Assembly: GCA_027257055.1 (NCBI GenBank) | Contig: JAPVLO010000007.1 | Span: forward strand, 2,666,001 to 2,730,000 | Reading direction: 5' to 3' | From: Cephalopachus bancanus | Taxonomy: Eukaryota > Chordata > Mammalia > Primates > Tarsiidae | Length of the DNA stretch: 64,000 bases | Shown here: in pieces, positions 11,401 to 27,300 of the stretch | Numbering within the stretch: position 1 is the stretch's first letter | Layout: every line of letters begins with the position of its first letter | The notes under the pieces: model-generated | Databases searched by the model: none | Told to the model about the DNA's origin: nothing | The model's input: only the letters and a program-made list of their open reading frames with translations | Position numbers and translations under genes: made by a program

Positions 11401-14400
11401 CACATGCCATCATCCCCAGTCAACGCCCACGCACATGCCTTTGGAGCTAGCTAATGTCCACGTGCGTGCCCTCATTCCCCATCAATGCCAGCACTCTCAC
11501 CCTTGGCCCCTGCCAACACATTTGCACACACCTTCAGTCCCCACTGACACCCATGTGAGGGACCTTGCCCCCAGTCAATGCCTGTGTGCCATCCTCAGAT
11601 TGGCCGACGTCTGCACATGCACACTCGTCACCCGCCAAAGCCCACGCACATGCCCTTGTCCTCCACTGTTGCCTGCGAGCATGCACTTGGACCATGCCAA
11701 TGCATGCATGCACATACTCAGACCCCACCAACACCCACACACATGCCCCCAGATATTGCCGATGCCCACACACATGCCCTCGTCCCCTGTCAATGCCAGT
11801 GCATGGGCTCTCATCCCTGATACACCCACATGTACATCCTCATTCCTCATGGATAACCACACTCATGCCCTTGTCCCCCATTGACACCAGCAAGCATGCC
11901 CTCAGACACCACTGACACCCACGTGCCCGCCCTTTTCACCAGTCAACATCCACGTGCATGCCTTCATCTCCCACCAATAATAGTGTGAGTACCTTTGAAC
12001 CCCACCAATGCCTGCACACACAACTTCAGACATTGCCAACATCTCTACTCTCAACCTTGGACACTGCTTACGTCCGTGTGCATGTCCTTGGCCCCCATCA
12101 ACATTAACGAGCATGACTTTGTCCCCTGACAATGCCTACGTGTGCAACCTTGTCCTTTGCAGACACTTGCACAGGTACCCTCACCCCCCACCAATACCCT
12201 AGCATGTGCCCTCAGCTCCAGCCAATGTACACATGTGCACCCTTGGACCTTGCCAATGCCAGTTCACATGTCCTCCTCTTTCAACAATGCCTTAGCACAT
12301 GCCCTCATGCCCTGCAGATGCCAGCGCATATGCCCTCATCCCCCAAGGACATCAGCACATGTGCCTTCTTCCCCCGTAAACTACCACACATGGGTCCTCA
12401 GATCCCGCCAACACCTTCACATGTACCCTTGTTCCCCACTGATGCTCACACATACTCATTCCCCACCAATGCTAGCATGTGGACCCTTGTTCCCCATATA
12501 CACCCACATGCATGCCCTCTTTCCTCTTGAGAGCTTGCATGCACACCCTCACTCTCCTCCAACACCAGTGAGCATGTCTTCATCCCCCATTGACACCAGT
12601 GTTCATGCCCTTGGCATAAGCCAATGCAGGCCATGCATGCCCTTGTACTTCGCCAACACCCACGTGCGCACCCTAGCCCTTCATTGATGCCTGTGCACAT
12701 GCCCTCGGCCCTTGCTGACACTCACATGCATGTCCTCATCCTTCGCTGATGCCCAGGTGCATGCCCTCAGCCTCTGCAAATGCCTGCACCCTCATCCCCA
12801 TCAATGCCTGGGTGCACACGCTCTGCCCCCTCAGACACACGCACATGTGCCATCAGCCACTGTCAATGCCCATGCGCTCAACCTCTGCCCCTGTTGATGC
12901 ATGTGTGCATGCCATCGGCTACTGCCAACACCTGTGCTCACGCCCTCGGCCCTGCTGATGCCAGCGTGCACTCCCTATTCCCCTGAGAACACTCACATGC
13001 ATGACTTTGTCTTCTGTCAACACCACTGCATGCATCCTTGGACCCTGCTGACACCCATGTGTGTGCCCTCGGACCACGCCAACACCCATGTGCATGCCCT
13101 CAGACCCCACTGATGCTCACATGCATGCACTCGGACCTCGCCAAGGGCCACTCACGCAACCTCAGACATCACCATTGATCACGTGCACGCCCGTGGTCCC
13201 CACCAATACTCAAACACACACCATAGTCCCCTGTTGACACCAGTGCATGTACCCCATCCCCTTTGATGCCAGTACATGCACCTTTGTCCCCTGCCAAAGC
13301 CAGTATGTTTGCCTTCGACCTCCAATGATGCCCATGCTCACCCCCTTGTCCCACACTGATGCCTGAATGTGTGCCCTCACAACTCGCCAATGCCCATACA
13401 CTCAACTTTGGACTGTGCCAAAAGCGGCGTGTGTGCTCTCTTCCCCCACTGATGTCTGCATGCGAGCCCACAGACCCTGTCGATATTCACACATGTGCCC
13501 TTGAACTCTGCAGATGGCCACGTGTGTACCCTCAGGCACCACTGAGGCCCATGCATGCGCCCTAGGACACCACCAATGACCGGGAGCTTGCCTTCAGCCC
13601 TGCTGATGACCATGTACCTGCTTTCGTCCACTGCCAACGCCCACACGCTGGCCCTAAGCCCCACAGATGCATGCACATGCACCATTGTCCTCCAATGCCT
13701 GCACACGTGCTCTCATCCCCCACCAATGCCAGCGTGTGCACCTTTGGCACTCACAGACACCTGCACATGCACTCTCATTCCCTGCAGATGCCCACGCATG
13801 CATCATTGGGCCCTGCAGATGCCCTCATGTGTGCACTCAGATACTGCTGAGGACCACACTTTTGCTCTCAGCCCCACTGATGTCTGTGTGCATGCTCTCA
13901 AACACTGCCAACGACCACACGTGCATCCTTGGCCCCATATGTACCGTTGTCCTTTGCCGATATCTGCATGTGTGCCCTCATCCCCCACCAATGCTAGCAT
14001 GTGCTGTTTCAGCACCCACAGATGTCCGCATGCACAACCTTGCTCCCTACAGAAGCCCACATGCACACTCTTGGGCCTGGCAGATGCCCTCTGTGTACAC
14101 TCAGATCCCACCAACAACTGCACGTGTGCCCTCGGCCCTGCTAACAACTGCATGCACACCCTCAAACTTTGCCAATGACTGCACATGCATTCTCAGCCCT
14201 GCCAACCCCTGTGCACCTGCCATTTTCTGCCGCCGAATCCCATGTTCCTGCCCTCGAATCTGCCAAAACATGCGTATGCACCCTCGTCCCCACTGACACC
14301 AACGGGTGTACTCTCAAACACCACCAACACCCACGTGCATTCCCTCGGCCCCTGTTGACGCCCACAAGCAAACCCTTGGCCCCTACCAAACTCTCACGTG

Positions 14401-17400
14401 CACCCTCAGGTCCCACTGACAATTGTATGTGCCCCCTCAGACCACACTGACACTCACACATATGCCCTCAAACTACACGGTGCCTACTCACATGCCCTTG
14501 ATCCCCACTGTCACCCACACAAGCACCTTCATCCCCCGCTGATGTTAGCATGCTTCCTCATTTATGCGGATGCCAGCGTGCATGCCCTTGTCCTTTGCCC
14601 TTGCCTGCATGTGTGCTCTCAACCCGCATTGACTCCTTCAGCCTTCAATCCCTGCCGATGCCTGCATGTGCTCCCTTGTCCCCTTTGATGCCATCAGGCA
14701 CACCCTCATTCCTTACACATGACCGTGCACAGGCCCTCGGACCCCACCGACACCCACACACACACCCTAAAACCCTGTCGGCAACCACATATACACCCTC
14801 GACCCCCACAGACGTGCACCTGCCTTAGTCCACGCCAAAGTTCATGTCTACCCTCAGACGCCACCAGCACACATGCCCTCTTTCCCCACGGATGCTAGCA
14901 CGCATGCTCTCGAACCCCACCAATGCCTGCGTACATGCTCTTGACCCCTGTTGATGCCCACAAGCAAGCCCTCAGCTCCGCAGACACCTGCACGAACATC
15001 TTTGGACACCGCTGACAATTGTGCATGCCCCCTTGGACCAACACCCACGCACACACCCTCTAACCCCACTGACACCCACTTGCATGCCCTCGTCCCCGCC
15101 GATGCCTACCTGCGTGCCCTTGGACCTTGCCAAAACCCAACATATGCACTCATCTCCCATCAATGCTCACACATGTGCCCTCAGACTCTACCAACTCCCA
15201 CGCATGTGTTCTCATCCCACATCAATGCACACGTGCACGCTGATGTCAGCAAGTGCACCCTCGTTCCCCATTGATGCCAGCATGTGCACCCTTGGCACTA
15301 GCCAGTGCACACACGCATGCCCTGGGACTTCACTGACATCCATGTGTGCACCCTCATCATTCCTCAATGTCTGCACGCACACTCCCCTGGCCCCTACCAA
15401 CACCCACGTGCATGGCTTTGACCCCCACCAATGCCCATGCACATGCCCTCAGCCCCCACTGACACCTGCGTGTGCATCCTCAGCCCCAGCTGATAACCGA
15501 GCATGCTCCCTCGGCCACCGCTGATGTCCGCGAGTGTGTCCTTGACCCCCACTGATGACCACGCACTCTCCCTTGGCCACCACTGACACCCACTCATGTG
15601 CCTTCGGACCTTGCCATCGCCCATTCACACACTCTCGGACACATCCATGCCTGCACACCTGATCTCATCCTCGGTGATGCCCAACATGCACCCTCATTTC
15701 CTGCCAATGCCAGCAAGCATGTCTTCATTCCCTGTGGATGCCCACACATGCACTCTCATACCTGGATGATGCCAGCAAGCGCACCCTCATCCCCTGTTGA
15801 TGCCAGCACGTGTGTCTTCATCTCCTGCCAACGATTGCATGTGCGCCCGCGGACTCTGCCAATGCCCATGTGCACACCTGCAGACACTGCCAACATTCGC
15901 GCTCACAACCTCAAACCCTGCTGATGTCTGCATGCACACTCTTGGCCCCCACCAATGCCAGCGAGCACACCCTTATCACCAGTTGATGACCACATGCACA
16001 ACCTCATCCCCTGCCCACACCCACGCAGGCATCCTTGTCCCCCACTGATGCTAGCGTTTGGGGTCTCATCCCCTACCTATGCCCATACGTGAGCTCTTTC
16101 CTCATGAATGCACATACACTTACCCTAGTTCCCCTCCGATGCCAGCAAGCACACACTCGTTCCCCATTGATGCTAGTGTGCACACCCTTGGCACCCACCA
16201 ACACACGTGTGCACACCCTCAGACTTTGCTGACACCCACACACATGCCCTTGGCCCCTGCCGACACCCAAATGTATGTCCTCATCCCAGGTCAATGCCCA
16301 CAGGTATGCCCTTGGCCCCCGCTGATGTCCTCATGTGCACCCTTGTCCTCCATCAAGCCAGCATGTGCACTCTTGGCCCTCGCCAATGCACCCACATGTG
16401 CCATGGCCATAGTCAACATCTGCAGGCATGCTCTCAGCCCCTGCCGATGCCAGTGAGTGTGACTTCCTTCCCCAAAAATGCCCGTGCACACACCCTCATC
16501 CCATGCTGATGCCAGTAAGCACACCCTCATTCTCCACCGACGCCCATGTGCGCACCCTCATACCTTGACGACACTTGCTCATGGGTCCTGGGACACCACT
16601 CAAGCCCATGCATGTGCCATTGGACCCTGCCAATGCCCACATCCATGCCTTCAACCCCTGCCAACACCCATGCGTGTACCCTCAGCCCTGTCAATGACTC
16701 ACGTGCGTCCTCAACCCCAGCCAATGCCCATGCACATGCTCTCGGCCCCCATCGATGCCCACGTGAGCAGCCTTAGCACTGTTGACACCCACACATGCAC
16801 CTTTGTACCATGCTGACATGAGCACATGCATATTCACTCACAGCCAACACCTGCATGCATGCCCTTATACCTAACTAATGCCTGCACACATGCCCTCATC
16901 CCTCACTGGTGCCTGCACACCCTCATACCTGCCGACACTGGCACACATGCCTTAAGCCCCCACCAACACATGCATACACACCCTTAGACCCCACTGACAC
17001 CCATGTTTGTGTCCTTGGCCCACACTGACACCTGTGTGCACTCCTTCAGCCCCCTCTGAGACAGTCAAGTGTGATCTCCAATCTTGCTGACGCCCATGTG
17101 CGTGCCCTTGGACCCTGCCTACGCCCATGTGCACACCCTCAACCCCGCAGATGACCGCATTCATCCCCACATCCCCTGATGGTGACCACACGTGCACCCT
17201 CATCCCCTGCTGAAGCCCACACACATGCCCTCAGACCCCACGGATGTCCGCACACACCCATGTCCCCACCAATGCCAGTGAACACACCCTCATCCCCTGT
17301 CAATGCCAGCATGTGTATGCCCTCAGACTTTGCTGATGCCTTCATCCTTCATTGACACCTATGCATACACTCAGCTGCCACCGTCACCTGTGAGCCTACC

Positions 17401-20144
17401 CTCAGCCCCTGCTGATGCCCACATGCATTAATTTGGCCCCTGCTGATACCTGCATGTGTGCCCTCAGACCTTGTTGATACTCACATGCACACCCTCAAAT
17501 TCTGACGCCAGCACATGCATCCTCAGCCCCCACCACAACCAGTGTGCACACCCTCATCTGCCACAGATGCTAGATAGCATGCCCTTGTTCTTCACAGGTG
17601 CCCACACATGTGGCCTCATCCCCCACCGACACAAGCAAGCATGTCCTCATCCCTTGTCAATGCCAGTGCACGTGATCTCGTCCCTCACCAGCAACTGCAA
17701 GCATGCCCTCAGACCCTACCAACACATGCACATGTACCTTTGGACATTGTCAATGCCCACACGTGTGTCCTCAGACCCTGCTGACATCAATGGGTGCACC
17801 CTCAGTCCCCGCCAGTGCCAGATAGTGCACCCTCTTCCTCAGTTGTCACCTGCATGTGCTCCCTCTTTCCCAGATGACACCCACGCATGCACCCTCAGAC
17901 TCACAGACACCCACGCATGCCCTCGGCCCCCACTGATGCATACACATGTGCCCTCATTCCCCACAGATGCCCATGTATGCACTCTTTTCCCCTGTCAATT
18001 GTTGCATGCATAGCCTTGTTCCCTGCCAACACCCATGCCCTTGTCCCCTGATGCCCTGGTGCATGCCCTCAGCCCCCTCAAATGCATGCATGAGCACCCT
18101 TGGACCTTGCCAGTGCACACACTTTTGCCCTTGCCCCCCCAACACCCTGATGTACACCTTCATCCCCTGTTGATGCACACGCACACCCTTCGACCTTAAT
18201 GATGCCCAAACATGTGCCCTCTAACCCTACCGATGCCAGAGCGCATGCCCTCACTCCCCGCCAATGCCAGTGTAAGTGTCTTTATCCCCAACCGATGACC
18301 CTGAACGTACCCTTTTCTCCTGTCAACTCCAGTGCACATGCCCTCATCCTCTGCTGATGACCACATGTATGCCATCAAACCCCTGATGTCAACGTGCACA
18401 CCCTCATCCCCTGCCATCACTGGCACTCGCACCCTCATCCCCCACCAATGTCAGCAAGCACAACCTTGTCCTCCATCGAGGCTAGCACACACGTCCTCAG
18501 ACAGCCAGCACGTGGACCTTCATTTTCCACCAACACCAGCAAACACACCCTAGTCTCCCATCGATGCCAGTACATGCGCCCTTGCAACCTGCTGACACTA
18601 ACACACACACCCTCGTCCCCTGCCAATGCAAATGAGCACACCCTCATCCCCTGTTGACGCAAGCACATGCACCTTCGCCCCCCAATGATGCCAGTACGTG
18701 TGCCTTTCTCCTCAATCAATGACTGTGCATGCAACCTCATCCCCCATCAATACCAGTGTGTGCCCTCATCCCCTGCCAATGACTGAGTGCATACAATCGG
18801 ACCCCATTGATGTCAGCACACATGACTCCAATCCCCCACCAGCTCCCAAACATGCACCTTCTGACCCCACCTATGCTTTGCGCATGCCCTTGTCCTCCGC
18901 CGACACACATGCATGCTCCCTCAGATACTTCCAATGCTACACGTGCACCCTCACCACCATTGACACCAGCATGTGTGTCCTTGTCCCCTGTCGATGAACA
19001 TTTGCATGCCATCGGACACCATCGACTTAAGCGTGCACATCCTCTTACCCCACTGACTTCCACACACACCCTCAGACCCCACCAATGCCTTCACATGCAC
19101 CCTCATCCCCCACTGATGCACACATGCACTCCCTGGGCCACCTCTGATGCCCACATGCTCACCCTTGTCCCCTGCTGGTGCTAGTGAGTGGGCCCTCATA
19201 CCCTGTCAACACCAGCGTTCATGCCCTCAGCCCCCGCGTATATACACTCGCACATCCTCAGACTGCCAATGCCCACACACGCTCCTCATTTTTCATCAAT
19301 GCCCATGCAAATGCCCTTGGTCCCCTCAGTCTGCATGGGCTTTCTTGGACATTGCTGATGCCCACACACGCACTCTTGTACCCTGCTGACACCCACACGC
19401 ACCCTTGGTCCCTTCAGTTAACCGTCTGCACACCTTTGTCCCCCATCAACACCAGCACATAGGCCCTAGTACCCCTCAATGCCAGTGCACAGTCCCTCAT
19501 TACCCACTGATGCCCACACATGCTCTCAGAACCCATCGACACCAGAACGAATGCCCTTGTCCCCCGCCAATGCCCATGCACGTGCCCTTGGACCTCGCTG
19601 ATGCCCACTCATGTTCCCTCATCCCTCACTGATGCACATGCGTGTAACTTTGGACCTTGCCAATGCCCACTCACACATCCTCGGGCCCTGCCAATGCCAG
19701 CACACACACCTTAGTACCCTACTGATGCCAGCAAGTGGGCACTTGTTCCCTGTCAACACCAGCACACACGCCCTTGTACCCTGCCAACACCATTGCACAC
19801 GTCCTCATCCTAGGCCAAGAACTGTGCTCACATCTCTGGACCTTGCCAACACCCGCACATGCCCCCTTGGAAACAGCCAATGCCAGCACCCAAGCCCTTG
19901 TCCCTCGACGACATCAGAGCATGCACCTTTGTCCCACACTGATGACAGTGTGCATATCCTCATCTACCATTAATGCAAGCAGGCGTACCCTCATCCCCTA
20001 CTGACGTCCACGTGTGCACCCTCAGACCTTTACAATGTTTACATGTGCGCCCTTGGACCCCACCGTGCCTGCACATGCATGTGATACCTGTGCACATGCC
20101 TTTGGACCCTGCCAATGCCCATGCACATGCCCTCGGCCCTGTCA

Positions 20145-20228
20145 ATGCCCATGCCCATGCCCATGCCCTCGGCCCCTGCTGATGTCTATGCCCATGCCCT
20201 CGGCCCCTGCTGATGTCTATGCACATGC
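20145..20228. repeat. Local tandem duplication inside the minisatellite
   Basis: A segment with the words CCCATGCCCTCGGCCCCTG and CTGATGTCTATG occurs twice in direct succession, essentially without differences, whereas neighbouring units differ at many positions. This marks a recent expansion step within an otherwise old array. Confidence 0.85.
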
Positions 20229-21290
20229 CCTCAGATTCTGCCAAAGTCCACGCATGCAAACTTGTTCCCAGGCGATGCCAGCATGCATGCTCTTAGACCT
20301 AGCTGATGCCTGAGCATGTGCCCTCATTCCTCGTTGATGCCAGCACATGTGCCCTCTGCCCCCGCCGATTCGCAATCACTCATTCTTATCCTCCACCAAC
20401 ACACACACTGGCACCCTTGTGCTCTGTTGCCACCCAGGCAAGTGCCCTTGTTCCTTGCTGATGAGCATGTGTGCATTTACCATTGCCCCCTGCTGAAGAC
20501 CATATGTGTGCCCTCGTACCCTGCAGATGCCCACACATGCCTATGTCCTCTGCTAATGCCAGTGAGAGTGCCCTTGTCACTCATCAATGCCAGTGTGTGT
20601 GCCCTCAGCACCCACCAATGCACACGTGCATGCCCTTGGACTTTGCCAGCTCCCGTGTGTGTGCACTCATCCTTTGTCAATGCCCACGTACATGCCCTCA
20701 GCCCCTGCTGACACACATGCACTCGCCTTCAGCCTCCACCGATTCACACACTCGCACCCTTGGACCCCATCAACACCTGTGCACCTGCCTCCGTCTGTTG
20801 ATACCTGTGCACATGCCCTTGTTCCCCACTGATGCCCGCATTCATATGCTCAAAGCTCAGTGATTCACTCACGTCCTCCATTGTCCCCTGCCAATGCAAG
20901 CATGCGCCCCCTTGGCCTCCACCAACACTGGTGCACATGTCCTCAGCTCACACTGACACCTGCATGTGCCACCAACACCATCTGATCCCATCGACATCTG
21001 TGAACATTCCCTCAGCCCCTGCTGATGCCCAAAGGTGCTCCCTTGGCCCACACTGATGCACTTGAGTGTGCACTTGGACCTTGCTGATGCCTGTGCTCAT
21101 GCCCTTGGATCCCATCGATGCTTGTGCACATGCCCTCATCCCCTGCAGATGCCCATACATGTGCCCTAGTCCCTTGTTGACAACCACACGCATGCCATCA
21201 CCTCCCACACGTGCACCCTCATACCTTGCAGACACCCACACATGTCCACATCCCCCACCAATGCCAGTAAGCATGCCCTCGTCCCCTGTC

Positions 21291-21346
21291 AGTATGCATA
21301 CTTTCAGTACCCAGTATGTCAGTATGCATACTTTCAGTACCCACCA
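21291..21346. repeat. Recent 27-bp tandem duplication inside the minisatellite
   Basis: The string GTCAGTATGCATACTTTC, followed by AGTACCCA, is repeated back to back with identical sequence. It is an atypical, AT-richer unit variant, so the duplication is easy to see. Confidence 0.85.
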
Positions 21347-24300
21347 ATGTACATGCTCGCACCCTCGGACTTTGCCGACACCTGCGCGCACACCCTCGTC
21401 CTTCATTGACACCCATGCACACACCCTTGGCCCTGCCAACACCTGTAAGCACACCCTCAGCCCCTGATGATGCCCACACGTGCTTGCTCAGTCCCCACTG
21501 ATGCCCATGTGCATGTCCTCGGGCCTTGCCAATGACCACACCTTCACCCTCAGATCCCAACAACGCCAGCACGTGTGCTCTTGGCCCCTGCTGCCACCCG
21601 CATCCTCATCCATTGCTGATGCTAGCAAGCGTGCCCTCGTTCCTCATGGATGCTTGTGCACATACCTTTGTCCTTTGCTGACACCAGCGAGTGTATCCTC
21701 ATCCCCCTTTGACGCCAGCACACACAATCTTGTCCCCCGCTGATGATTGTGCATGTTCCCTTGTACCCCGCCAATGCATGCACATGTGCCCTCGGATATT
21801 ACTGATACCCGTGCGTGCAACCTCAGACACCACCGGCATCCATGCATGTGCCCTTGACCCCCACCAGTGCCAGCAAGTGCACCCTCTCCCCCAGTCAATG
21901 TCCATGTGCATGCCCTGGCTTCCCATTGATGTCCACACATGTGCCCTTGTTCACCACAGATGCCTACACATGCTCCCTTTTTCCCCGATGCCAGCGTGCA
22001 TGCCCTCATCCCCTGCCAATGCCAGCACAAGCACCCTTGTTCCCTGCTGACACTCATGTGCACACCCTCAGCCTCCACTGACACCCTGACGCATGCCCAG
22101 TTCAATGCATGCGTGTACGCTCTCAGCCTCCACCAATGTTCTTGCATGCACCTTTGTCCCTCACCAATGCCCATGCATGTGCCCTTCAACCTCCACAACA
22201 CACGCAAGCATGCCCTCGGACCCTGGCAATGCCAGAGCATGCACCTTCATTCCCCACCAACACCAATATGTGCACCTTCATTCCTGACTGATGACCATGT
22301 GCATGCTCTCTTCTCCTGTCAACTCCAGCATGAACTCCCTGATGTCAGCACGAGCACCCTTGTTCCCCACTGACACTGATGCTTGCACCTTTGTTCCCCA
22401 CTGATGCCAGTGAGCACACCCTCATCCTCCTTCAAGGCCAATGTGTGCACCTTCAGAAACTGTTATTGCCAGCACATGCACCCTCATTTTCCACCGACAC
22501 CAGTGAGTGTGCCCTCATCCCCTATTGATACCAGTACACGTGCCCTCATATACCACTGACACCAGTGCACACATCCTTGTCCCTTGCTAATGCCAATGAA
22601 CGAACTCTGCTGTCCCACCAATACAAGCATGCATGCCCTCATTTCCCACCAACACCAGCAGATGTGCCTTCATCCCCAACAAATGACTGCACATACGTCC
22701 TCATCCCCCATCAATGCCAGCCAGCATGTGCACCCTTGTCCCCTGCCGACTTCTGTGTGTGTGCCCCCAGATCCCACTGACACCTTTATGCATGCCCTTG
22801 TCTTCCATCAATGCACACCCCATCAGACACCTCTGATGCCTGGGTGTGCACACTTGTCCATCGCCAACACCAATGAGCACACTCCCATCTCACACCAATG
22901 TCAGCAAGCATGTCCCTGTCCCCCACCAACAACAGTGAGCATTCCCTCATTCCCCATTGAGGCCAGTGCACATGCCCTTGTCCCCCAACAATGCCAGAAA
23001 GTATGCCTTCGTTCCCAGTCCATGCCCCCGTGCACACCCTCAGACCTCAACAAAGACAGCGTGTGCACCCTCGTCCCTCGTTGATGCAAGCGAGCATGCC
23101 ATCATCCCCTGTTGATACCAGTGTGCCAGACACCGCTGACACCAGCACACATGTCCTCATCCCCCACCGACACCAGCAAGCATGCACTTGTCACTTGTTG
23201 ATGCCAGCGCATGGACCACTGTATACTGCTGATACCAGTGTGCATACCCTTGCCCCCTGCCAATGTCCACATTCTCAACTTTGGACCTTGCTGACACCCG
23301 CGCACATCCCCTTGAACATAGCTGACGCTGGTGCCTGTGTCATTGTCCCTCGTCAATGGCAGCATGTGTGCCTTCATCCCACACTGATGATTGTGTGTGT
23401 GCCCTCATCCACCATTGATGCCAGCATGCATGCCCTTGTCCCCCACCAATACTGTGTGCATGCCATCAGTCACTGCTAATGTTAACACACGTGCCCTCAT
23501 TCCCTGCTGACCCCTGTGCATGCACCCTCAGACATTGCTGATGCCTTCATGCATGCCCTCATCCCCTGCCAATGCATGCCCACACTCCCTCAGACAGCTC
23601 CAATGCCTGTGCACATGCCCTCATCCTCCTCTAATGCCAGCGAGTGTGCCCTCATCCCCCATCGATGCCAGCTTGCACACCCTCAGCCCCTGGCCATGTA
23701 TGCACACATGCCCTCAGACTCTGCCCATGTGCACCCATCATCCTCATTTTTTGTTGCATCTGCATGAATGTCCTCAGTCCCCACCAACACCCATGTATGC
23801 TTTCTTGAACTTTGCCAGTGCCCACACACATGCCCTTGTATACTGCTGATGCTCACATGCATGCCCTCTGCCCCCTCTGAAGCCCATGCATGCACCCTCA
23901 TTTTCCAGCTATGCCAGTGCACAGGCCCTAGTATCCCATGGATGCCAGTGCATGGGCCCTCCTTATCTGCTAACACCACTGGATGCACCCTGATAACCCC
24001 TTTGATGCCGAAGGGCTTGCCCTTGTCCCCCACCAATGCTGGCACTTGTGCCCTTGAACCTTGCCAACACCCACTCATGCTCCCTTGATCCCTGCCAATG
24101 CCAGCTTGCACATCCTTGGGCCTTGCCAACCTCCACTCATGCACCCTTGGCCCTCGCTGGAAACAGCACAAGCACTCTCATCCCCCACTGCTACCAGCAA
24201 GTGTGCACTTGTCCCCTGTCATGCCAGTGCACATGCCCTCGTAACCTGCCAACACCAGCGAGTGCTCCCTCAACCCCAACTGACAATCATGCTCATGCCT

Positions 24301-27300
24301 TTGGACATTACCAACACCCTTGCATAGCCCTTTGGAAATAGCTGACACCAGCGTCCGTGCCCTTGTCTCTCGCCAATGCCAGCACATGCACTTTTGTCAC
24401 CCACCAATGACTGCACATGTGCCCTCATTCACCACTGGCACCAGCACATGTGCCCTCATTCCCTGCTGATGACCACATGCATGCCATTGGATGCTGCTAA
24501 TGTCAGCCCATGTGCCCTCATACCCTTCCAACTCCTGTGCACATGCCCTCAGACCTAACCAACGCCTTCACATGCTCCCTCATTTCACATCAACAAACAC
24601 GCATGCTCCCTTGGACATCTGTGACATCTGTGCACAACCTCATCCCCTGCTGACACCAGCAAGAACATCCCTGTCCCTGGTCAACACCAGTGCACGCACC
24701 CTCAGCCCCTGCCAATGAACGTGTGCACACTCTCAGACTCCACCGATGCTCATGCACATCCTCATTTTTTGTTGACGCCCACGCAAATGCTCTTGGTTCC
24801 CACCAATGCCGGTGCACGCTTTCTTGGACCTTGCCGATGACCGCGTGCACTCCTTTGTACTCTGCCAATGCCTGCACACATGACCTCAGCCCTCTCCAAT
24901 GCCTGTATGTGTGCCCTCATTCCTCATTGATGCCAGTGCACAGACCCTAGTTTCCTGCTGACGCCAGTGCACAGGCCCTCATTAACTGCCAATGCCCATG
25001 TGCATGCCCTGGGAACCCTTCGATGCCCAAGTGCACGTCCTTGTCTTTCACCAATGCCCATGCATACGCCCGTGGACCTTAACAATGCCTGCTCATGCTC
25101 CCTCATCCCCACAAACACATGCATGTGTGCCCTCAGTTATTGCTGATGCCCACCCACACACCCTTGGCCCCTGCTAATGCCATCATGTGCACCCTCATCC
25201 CCCACCGACAGCATACATGCACTCATCCCCTGTTGACACCAGTGCACACTCCTTCATACTCTGCTGACACTGGTGTGCCTGCCCTCACCCCCAGCTGACA
25301 ACGGTTTCACACCTTGGACCTTGCCAACACCCATGTGTGCCCTCTCAGAAACAGCCGGCACCAGCGCCCACACCCTTATCTCTCACTGACATCAGCACAC
25401 GCGCCTTTGTCTCACACCAATGACCACGCGTGCACCCTCATTCACCATGGACACAAGCGTATGCCTTCATCCCCTGCCAACAACTGCACACATGCCATCA
25501 GACACTGCCAATGTCAGCGTGTGCATCCACATACCCCACCAAGCCCGCGTGCATGCCCTCAGACCCTGTTGACGTCTTCGCGAGCACCCTCGTCCTATGC
25601 CAATGCACACACGCACTCCCTCAGACAGCTCCAATGCCCACGTGTACCCTTGTTCCCGACTGATGTCAGCCCACAGGCCCTTGTTACCCACCGATGCCAG
25701 CACACACACCCTCAGACCCCATCAACATCCAAGCACGTGCTCTTGTCCTCTGACAGTGCCTACGAGCACACCCTTGGCCCTTGCTGACACCCACTTGTCC
25801 CCCACCAATGCACACACACATGCCCTTGGACCTTGCCATAGCCCACTCACGGGTCCTTGTCCCCTGCTGACACCAATGCACATGCCTTCATCCTCCACCA
25901 ATGCCTGTGCATACGCCTTCATCCCCAACTGATGACCACATGCTCCCTTGTCTCCCATCAACACCAGTGTGCCTGCCCTCATCCTCCACCAACAACCGCA
26001 CGCATGTCATCAGACCCTGCCAACATGTGTGCACCCACGTCCCCCACTGAGTGCCATGCACTTGCCCTCAGACCCCACTGATGCCTTTGTCACATCATTG
26101 TTCCCTGCTGACGCATGTGTGCGCTCCCTCAGTGACCTCCAAAGTCCACACACACACATCATTTGCCGCCAATGCCAGTATGCATACTCTCATTCACTGC
26201 TGATGCCAGCAAGTGCATCTTCATCCCCCATTGAGGCAAACGTACATTCCTCAGACACTGCTGACACCAACACACATGCCCTCATCCCCCAATGAGGCCA
26301 GCTAGGGGGCCCTAGTCCCCTGTCAATGCCAGTGCACACACCCTTATATCCCGCTGACACCAGCATGCATGTCCTCATCACCTGTTGATGTCCACAAGCA
26401 TACCCTCGTCCCCTGCTGATGCCAGTACCTAGGCCCTCGTCTTCCACCAATGCCAGTGTGCATACCCTCAATCCCTGGCAATAAACGTACATGCGTCCTT
26501 GGACTCTGCTGATGCCTGTGTGTGTGTCCTCATTTTTTGTTGATGCCCACATGAATGTCCTTGGTCCCTGCCAATGCCCATGCATGCTTTCTTAGACCTT
26601 GCCAATACCCACACACATGCCCTTATACCCTGCTGACACCTGCACACATGCCCTCAGCCACCTCCGAAGCCTGCACGCACACTCTCATCCCCCACCGATG
26701 TCAATGCACGGGCCCTAGTACCCCGCCAATACCAGTGCACAGTCTCCCATTACCCGCTGACGTCCATGCATACACCCTCAGAACCTTTTGAGGCCCGAGC
26801 ATGTGCCCTCATCCCCTGCCAGTGCCCACACACTCGCCCTTGGACCTTGCTGATGCCCACTCATACTCTCTTGTCCCCCGCCAATGTATGTACACATGCC
26901 CTTGGACCTTGCCAACACCCACTCATGGCCCTTGTCCTCTGCTGACAACAGTATGTGTGCCCTCATCCCCCGCCAAGGCCAGTGTGTGCGTCTTTGTCCT
27001 CAACTGATGACCATGCGTGCTCCCTCCTCCCCCTTCAATGCCAGTGTGCGTGCCCTCATCCCCCACCAACATCTGCATGCATGCCATCAGATCCTGCTGG
27101 TGTCCATGCATGCACACTCATCCACTGCCACTGCCAGCACACACACCCTCATTCCCCACTGACACCAGCAAGCGCACCTTTGTCCCCCATCTAGGCCAAC
27201 AAGCATTCCTGGGACACTGCTGACTCCAACACACATGCCCCCCTCCCCCACCAAGGCCAGCAAGCAGGCCTTGGTCCCCTGTCAATGGCAGCTCATGTAC

